From the NCBI GenBank assembly GCA_036406675.1, contig DASXAO010000075.1, forward strand, positions 6,413 through 70,412: a DNA stretch of 64,000 bases, written 5' to 3'. The position numbers and the translations under genes were made by a program. The DNA is from SCGC-AG-212-J23 sp036406675. Lineage in GTDB: Bacteria > Pseudomonadota > Gammaproteobacteria > Burkholderiales > SG8-39. The notes beneath the pieces are model-generated. The model did not search any database and was not told the DNA's origin. It saw only the letters and a list, made by a program, of their open reading frames with translations. Below are positions 59,462 through 64,000 of the stretch, piece by piece (position 1 is the stretch's first letter; the number at the start of each line of letters is the position of its first letter).

Positions 59462-61252
59462 CTACCGCTTCGCCGATACCCCGTCCCACCACTCTTTGGC
59501 GGTGGCCGTCACCATGCGCAGCGAGTCCGGATCGCGCTTGATGAGCGCGGACAGGTACGCCTTCGCCTGCTCGAAGCTGACGTGCGGCGGAAGCGGCGGC
59601 ACGTTCGGATCGGTCACCATCTCGAGCACGGTAGGGCGGTCGGCAGCGAATGCCCGCTCCCAGGCGGGCCCGATGTCTTGCGGTCGATCGACGCGGATGC
59701 CGCCGAGGCCGATCAGGCGCGCGTACTCCGCGTACGGAAAGTCGGGCACGACCTGCGAGGGCTCGAACCTCGGGTCGCCCTCCATCGCGCGCTGCTCCCA
59801 GGTGACCTGGTTGAGGTCGCCGTTGTTGAGCACCATCACGGTCAGGCGCGGATCGCCCCATTCGCGCCACACCTTCGCGATGGTGATCAGCCCGTTCACG
59901 CCGTTCATCTGCATGGAGCCGTCGCCCAGGAGCGCGATGACGTGGCGGTCGGGATGGGCGTATTTCGCCGCGATCGCGTAGGGAACGGCGGGTCCCATGG
60001 TGGCGAGGCCGCCCGAGAGCGACGCCATCATGCCGCGGCGCATCTTGAGGTCGCGCGCGTACCAGTTGGCGGCCGAGCCGGAGTCGCAGGTGAGGATGCA
60101 GCGGTCGGGCAGGCGTGGCGAAAGCTCCCAGAACACGCGCTGCGGGTTGATCGGCCGCGCCTCGTTCATGGCGCGCGCCTCCAGCACTTTCCACCAGCGA
60201 GCGACGCTGCTTTCGATGCGCTGGCGCCAGGTCCGGTCGGTCTTGCGCTCGAGGAGGGGAATCAGGCCGCCCAGCGTCTCCTTGCTGTCGCCGACGAGAT
60301 TCACCTCCATGGGATAGCGCAGGCTCAGCATCCTGCCGTCGAGGTCGATCTGCACGCCGCGCGCCTGTCCCTCCTCCGGAAGGAACTCGGAATAGGGGAA
60401 ACCCGAGCCGATCATGAGCAGCGTGTCGCAGCTCGTCATCAGCTCCCAGCTCGGCGTGGTGCCGAGCAGGCCGATGCTGCCGGTGACGTAGGGCAGATCG
60501 TCCGGCAGCGCCGCCTTGCCAAGCAGCGCCTTCGCCACCCCGGCGCCAAGCGTCTCCGCGACCTCGATCACTTCGTCGGTGGCGTGCAGCGCGCCCGCGC
60601 CGACGAGCATCGCCACTCTCGTGCCGGCGTTGAGCACGTCGGCTGCGTGCTGCAGCTCGTTGGTGTTCGGCGTGCCGGCCGCGGCGGTGTAGCCGATTCC
60701 GCTGTGCACGGTGCCGTGCTTGCGCGGAGGCGCCTTCACCGCCTCGAGATCCTGCACGTCGTTCGGGAAGACGATGCAGGTGACGGTGCGCCGGTCGAGC
60801 GCGATGCGCATCGCGCGGTCGACGAGGTGGCGCACCTGCGCCGGGCTGACCGCCATCTGGACGTATTCGCTCGCCACGTCCTTGAAGAGCGAGAGCAGGT
60901 CGACTTCCTGCTGGTATTCCCCGCCCATCGCCGTGCGCTTCTGCTGCCCCACGATGGCGAGCACCGGCTGGTGATCGAGCTTCGCATCGTAGAGGCCGTT
61001 CAGGAGGTGGATCGCCCCTGGGCCCGAGGTGGCGAGGCAGACGCCGACTTCGCCGGTGAACTTGGCATGCGCGCACGCCATGAACGCTGCCAGCTCTTCG
61101 TGCCGCGCCTGGACGAATTGCATGGCGCCTTCGGCGCGGCCGAGCGCGCCCATGATGCCGTTGATGCCGTCGCCGGGATAGCCGTAGATGCGCCGCACGC
61201 CCCATTCGCCGAGGCGCTCGAGCAGGAAATCGCCAACCGTAGGGGTAGCCAT
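59462..61252 (-). CDS. thiamine-diphosphate-requiring enzyme (pyruvate oxidase/acetolactate synthase-like)
   Basis: This 596-residue protein has all three TPP-enzyme domains. The catalytic Glu is in QARHEELAAFMA, and the TPP/metal motif runs from GDGSMQMNG to NNGDLNQ (the GDG-x-NN pattern). Residues FKDVASEYVQMAVSPAQV resemble the PoxB/oxalyl/benzoylformate group. The ATG at 61252 is preceded by AAGGAG at normal spacing. It is the first gene of the operon 61252-55089, divergent from the PRC-barrel gene with 46 bases between starts. It may decarboxylate a 2-keto acid produced from the sugar acid. Confidence 0.9.
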   Translation of the reverse strand: MATPTVGDFLLERLGEWGVRRIYGYPGDGINGIMGALGRAEGAMQFVQARHEELAAFMACAHAKFTGEVGVCLATSGPGAIHLLNGLYDAKLDHQPVLAIVGQQKRTAMGGEYQQEVDLLSLFKDVASEYVQMAVSPAQVRHLVDRAMRIALDRRTVTCIVFPNDVQDLEAVKAPPRKHGTVHSGIGYTAAAGTPNTNELQHAADVLNAGTRVAMLVGAGALHATDEVIEVAETLGAGVAKALLGKAALPDDLPYVTGSIGLLGTTPSWELMTSCDTLLMIGSGFPYSEFLPEEGQARGVQIDLDGRMLSLRYPMEVNLVGDSKETLGGLIPLLERKTDRTWRQRIESSVARWWKVLEARAMNEARPINPQRVFWELSPRLPDRCILTCDSGSAANWYARDLKMRRGMMASLSGGLATMGPAVPYAIAAKYAHPDRHVIALLGDGSMQMNGVNGLITIAKVWREWGDPRLTVMVLNNGDLNQVTWEQRAMEGDPRFEPSQVVPDFPYAEYARLIGLGGIRVDRPQDIGPAWERAFAADRPTVLEMVTDPNVPPLPPHVSFEQAKAYLSALIKRDPDSLRMVTATAKEWWDGVSAKR

Positions 61253-61298
61253 GCACGCTCCTTGCAAGATCGATTCCGACGGCGCGAAGGAGGGCAAA

Positions 61299-61985
61299 AT
61301 GCTCCGGAGAATCATGAAGGATCTGCGCGGCGAGCCGATCGTCGCCCGGGACGGGGTGATCGGGCCGCTGAAAGATGTGTACTTCGACGACCAACGCTGG
61401 GGCGTGCGCTACCTCGTCGTCGATACCGGCCGGTGGCTTCCCGGCCGAAAGGTGCTGATCCCGCCGGCTTCCGTGGAGGCGGACGGCGCGGGCCGGTCGT
61501 GGTCGTTTCGCCTGCGGCTGTCGCGGGAAGAGGTCGAGCACAGCCCTCCTGCGGACAGCGCGCCGCCGGTATCGCGCCAGTTCCAGGAGGCGCATGCACG
61601 CTACTACAGGTTCAACTGGTACTGGACAGAGCCCCATATGTGGGGTGCGCGCCCGGGAAGCGCCGCCGCGCGCAGCGATGAGGAGGCTTTCCGGCGGATG
61701 AAGGCTGCGGAAACCCAAGCCCAGCGTTCGCACCTCAGGAGCATCCGCGCGGTGGCCGGCTACCACATCGAAGCATCCGACGGCCGGATCGGTCACGTCG
61801 AGGACTTCACGCTCGACGACCAGCTTTGGACGATTGCAGGCGTGGTGGTCGACACGCGCAATTGGCTGCCCGGCAGAAAAGTGCTGGTGGCGCCCGCGGC
61901 GGTCTGCGCCATCGACTGGCGGGGCAGGAAGGTGGTTCTGCGCATGTCCTGCGGCGAGCTGCGCTGCGCGCGGGACGCGCTGTAA
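61299..61985 (+). CDS. protein with two PRC-barrel domains
   Basis: This 228-residue cytoplasmic protein has two PRC-barrel repeats: LRGEPIVARDGVIGPLKDVYFDDQRWGVRYLVVDTGRWLPGRKVLIPP (about residues 7-54) and GYHIEASDGRIGHVEDFTLDDQLWTIAGVVVDTRNWLPGRKVLVAP (about residues 150-196). Both end in nearly the same WLPGRKVL phrase, showing internal duplication. A charged linker separates them. GAAGGAGGG precedes the ATG. Its role is unknown; PRC-barrels bind photosynthetic H subunits, RNA-processing or other partners. It lies 100 bases upstream of the PQQ dehydrogenase gene. Confidence 0.88.
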   Translation: MLRRIMKDLRGEPIVARDGVIGPLKDVYFDDQRWGVRYLVVDTGRWLPGRKVLIPPASVEADGAGRSWSFRLRLSREEVEHSPPADSAPPVSRQFQEAHARYYRFNWYWTEPHMWGARPGSAAARSDEEAFRRMKAAETQAQRSHLRSIRAVAGYHIEASDGRIGHVEDFTLDDQLWTIAGVVVDTRNWLPGRKVLVAPAAVCAIDWRGRKVVLRMSCGELRCARDAL

Positions 61986-62029
61986 AGCCTGCTGCACCCG
62001 CTGGTTTATTTACAGCGGCTGGTGGCGGC

Positions 62030-62058
62030 TTGTGGCGCCCGATCAAGGGCGCTAAGAT
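62030..62058 (+). promoter_or_regulatory. weak candidate sigma-70 promoter for the PQQ dehydrogenase gene
   Basis: TTGTGG at 62030 and TAAGAT at 62053 are spaced by 17 bases and lie about 27 bases ahead of the ATG at 62086, with GGGGAGG just before the start. The match to consensus is partial, so this is a weak call. No other gene lies in the 61986-62085 interval. Confidence 0.3.
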
Positions 62059-62085
62059 TTTCCGCATCCACAGGGGAGGTCACCA

Positions 62086-63789
62086 ATGAAAAGGGTGCTG
62101 GTAGCGGTTGCGCTGCTCGCCGGGTGCGCCACGACGGCGGATCAGCCGCAAGTCGAGACGAAGTCGCACCTCGGCGCGGGGCCGACGCAGGAAGAGATCA
62201 GCAAGGCCGGGCTGCAGACGGACAACGTGCTGACCTACGGGCTGACCTACGACCACAACCGCTACAGCCCGCTCAAGCAGATCAACAAGTCCAACGTGAA
62301 GCGCCTGGTGCCGGTTTGGAACGTCTCGCTGCAGAACGACCTCGGCGAGCAGGCGCAGCCCATCATCTACGACGGCGTCATGTTCGTGTCGAACGCGCGC
62401 TGGACCTACGCGATCGATGCGCTGACGGGCAAGGTGATCTGGCGCACGCCGGTCGACTACGACGCCGGGACGCCGAGCGTCGTGTGCTGCGGCGTGTCCA
62501 ACAAGGGCGTCGCGATCTTCGAGGGCAAGGTGTTCCGCACCACGCTCGACGCGCACGTGGTGGCGCTCGACCAGAAGACCGGCAAGCAGGTGTGGAAGCA
62601 GAAAGTGGCCGAGTGGAAGGAAGGCTATTCGCTCACCGTGGCGCCGCTGATCGCGAACGGGGTGCTGATCACCGGCTGCTCCGGCGCGGAATTCGGCGCG
62701 CGCTGCTTCCTCGACGGCTGGGATCCCGCGACCGGCAAGAAGCTCTGGCGCCGCCATACCACCGCGGGCCCGGGCGAGAAAGGCTACGAGACATGGGAGC
62801 CGCGCGAGGCCTACCTGCATGGGGGCGCGAGCACCTGGATCACCGGCTCGTATGACCCGGAGCTCGACCTGGTCTACTGGGGCACCGGCAACGCCGGGCC
62901 CTGGAACGGCGACAAGCGCAAGGGCGACAATCTGTACACGGCGTCGGTCCTCGCGCTCCGACCGAAGACGGGCGAGATCGCGTGGTACTACCAGTTCGCC
63001 CCGAACGACGTGTGGGACTGGGACTCCTGGGAAATGATCCAGGCCGAGATCCCGGTGGACGGCCAGAAGCGCAAGGTGGTGATGCACGTGGCCCGCAACG
63101 GCTTCCTGTACGTGCTCGACCGCACCAACGGCAAGCTCCTTTCGGCCAAGCCATACGAGAAGGTGAACTGGGCGACCCACATCGACATGGCCACCGGCCG
63201 GCCCGTCGAATCCGAGGAATCGAAGAAGCTGCGCGCGGGAGGGACGGTCGAGCTCTGGCCCAGCCCCAACGGCGCGAAAAACTGGGGGCATGTCGCGTTC
63301 AATCCCAACACCGGCCTGCTCTACGCGAACACCTATCACAGCTCCGCGACGTACAAGTTCATTCCGATGGGCGAATTCAAGGCGGGACAGCGCTACCAGT
63401 TCATCGAGAACGTCTACCCGGAGACTTCCAAGGACACGCCGGCCGGCCACATGGAAGCGATCGATCCGATGAGCGCCAAGGCCAGGTGGCGCACGCCGCT
63501 CGTCGGCCAGAGGAACGCCTCCGCAATGCTGGCGACCGGCGGCGGTCTCGTCTTCACCGGCAAGAACACCGGCGAATTCATCGCGCTCGACGCCGACAGC
63601 GGAGAGGTGGTGTGGTCGTTCAAGACCGGCTCAGGGATCAACGCCCAGCCGGTGACGTGGACCAAGAACGGAAAGCAGTACGTGACCATCCTCTCGGGTC
63701 TGGGCGGCGTGGGCTCGAGCCGGCGCGGCCTGCCCAACACCATCCCGCTCGGCGGGTCGGTGTGGACCTTCGCGCTGTTCGACCAGTAA
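62086..63789 (+). CDS. PQQ-dependent alcohol dehydrogenase, lanthanide-type, predicted lipoprotein
   Basis: This 567-residue quinoprotein has the eight-bladed methanol/ethanol dehydrogenase fold and no C-terminal cytochrome. The vicinal Cys134-Cys135 pair (SVVCCGVSN), metal-ligand candidates Glu202 (GAEFGARC) and Asn269 (GTGNAGPWN) and catalytic Asp311 are present. Two residues later Asp313 (VWDWDSW) matches the extra aspartate of lanthanide enzymes such as XoxF, ExaF and PedH. The N terminus reads MKRVLVAVALLAGCATTADQ, a lipobox, so the protein should be lipid anchored, which is unusual for this family. The XoxJ-like partner is at 30473; no xoxG-type gene is adjacent. Confidence 0.92.
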   Translation: MKRVLVAVALLAGCATTADQPQVETKSHLGAGPTQEEISKAGLQTDNVLTYGLTYDHNRYSPLKQINKSNVKRLVPVWNVSLQNDLGEQAQPIIYDGVMFVSNARWTYAIDALTGKVIWRTPVDYDAGTPSVVCCGVSNKGVAIFEGKVFRTTLDAHVVALDQKTGKQVWKQKVAEWKEGYSLTVAPLIANGVLITGCSGAEFGARCFLDGWDPATGKKLWRRHTTAGPGEKGYETWEPREAYLHGGASTWITGSYDPELDLVYWGTGNAGPWNGDKRKGDNLYTASVLALRPKTGEIAWYYQFAPNDVWDWDSWEMIQAEIPVDGQKRKVVMHVARNGFLYVLDRTNGKLLSAKPYEKVNWATHIDMATGRPVESEESKKLRAGGTVELWPSPNGAKNWGHVAFNPNTGLLYANTYHSSATYKFIPMGEFKAGQRYQFIENVYPETSKDTPAGHMEAIDPMSAKARWRTPLVGQRNASAMLATGGGLVFTGKNTGEFIALDADSGEVVWSFKTGSGINAQPVTWTKNGKQYVTILSGLGGVGSSRRGLPNTIPLGGSVWTFALFDQ

Positions 63790-63811
63790 GCGCGACCGGC
63801 AGCGCTGGCGG

Positions 63812-64000
63812 ATGGCCTACTCGGAGGAAGACCCGCGCCGGTTCCGGCTGATTCCGTTTACCGAGATGACGCCCGAGCAGCGCAAGTACGCGGACGCGGT
63901 GATGGCGGGCCCGACGTCGTCGACGGGCAGCGCGGCGGTGGTGCCGGGCGCGAGCACCATCGGCAGTCCGTTCAACGTCTATTTGCGCAGCCCGCTGCTC
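63812..64000 (+). CDS. carboxymuconolactone-decarboxylase/AhpD-like protein, N-terminal part (runs off the window end)
   Basis: Only 63 residues are visible. RRFRLIPFTEMTPEQRKYADAVMAGP followed by SPFNVYLRSPLL, read in parts, matches the opening of carboxymuconolactone-decarboxylase-family proteins of the AhpD-like alkylhydroperoxidase fold. A Ser/Thr/Gly/Ala-rich insertion of about 15 residues separates these two blocks. The CxxC redox pair would lie beyond the window. It follows the PQQ dehydrogenase by 22 bases and may share its transcript. Confidence 0.75.
   Translation, partial: MAYSEEDPRRFRLIPFTEMTPEQRKYADAVMAGPTSSTGSAAVVPGASTIGSPFNVYLRSPLL

Overview
The window is GC-rich, densely packed proteobacterial DNA. 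Many genes overlap by 1-13 bases, no interval without a gene exceeds about 220 bases, and no rRNA or tRNA was seen. Five orphan Bug-type periplasmic binding proteins, the Mla lipid transporter and a heterotrophic gene content rich in ring-cleavage and CoA-linked functions suggest a betaproteobacterium, most likely Burkholderiales. This is inferred from family content, not from a marker gene.

Layout. 1-7.7 kb: a truncated alpha/beta hydrolase, a PNPOx-like flavoprotein, an MmgE/PrpD-Bug pair divergent from a CoA-transferase/CitE-like lyase pair, a CnbZ-like gene divergent from RidA, and a YcaQ/AlkX-type DNA glycosylase. 7.8-14.6 kb: PagL-like lipid A deacylase, an Mla operon (STAS-MlaE, MlaF, MlaD, lipoprotein), a DedA-rhodanese fusion and TRAP permease genes. 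14.6-22.6 kb: a catabolic island with a DUF1185 protein, an enamidase-like amidohydrolase and a DHPON-hydrolase-like enzyme, divergent from a Tau/Ssu-type ABC transporter, an amidase and a TRAP binding protein. 22.66-23.17 kb: a GIY-YIG nuclease gene bracketed by inverted REP-like palindromes. 23.2-30.4 kb: an aromatic/enoyl catabolic region (Rieske dioxygenase, ECH, VOC, cupin, Bug) divergent from an HpaB-type monooxygenase and a UbiD-type decarboxylase. 30.5-39.5 kb: XoxJ-like protein, hydrolase, two Bug proteins, a SYLF protein, and a 1058-residue ATPase/BTAD regulator divergent from another Bug gene.

39.6-50.6 kb is one long minus-strand operon for alternative complex III (ActA-F) and an A2-type caa3 oxidase with a SCO assembly factor. 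Divergent from it (50.7-54.4 kb) is a three-subunit GMC dehydrogenase (Tat-type small subunit, FAD subunit, triheme cytochrome) that could feed electrons into the same chain. 54.4-55.1 kb holds two small conserved genes, the first disrupted by a one-base shift next to an 18-bp tandem duplication. 55.1-61.25 kb is a minus-strand operon: TPP enzyme, enolase-superfamily enzyme, FAD/Fe-S 2-hydroxyacid dehydrogenase and a sensory-rhodopsin-transducer-like protein with no rhodopsin. 61.3-64 kb holds a double PRC-barrel protein, a PQQ alcohol dehydrogenase with the lanthanide-type D-x-D motif and a predicted lipoprotein anchor, and the start of a carboxymuconolactone-decarboxylase-like gene.

Together the genes describe an aerobic organism that takes up organic acids and N- or O-substituted aromatics, oxidises alcohols and sugars in the periplasm, and sends electrons through ACIII to a caa3 oxidase.
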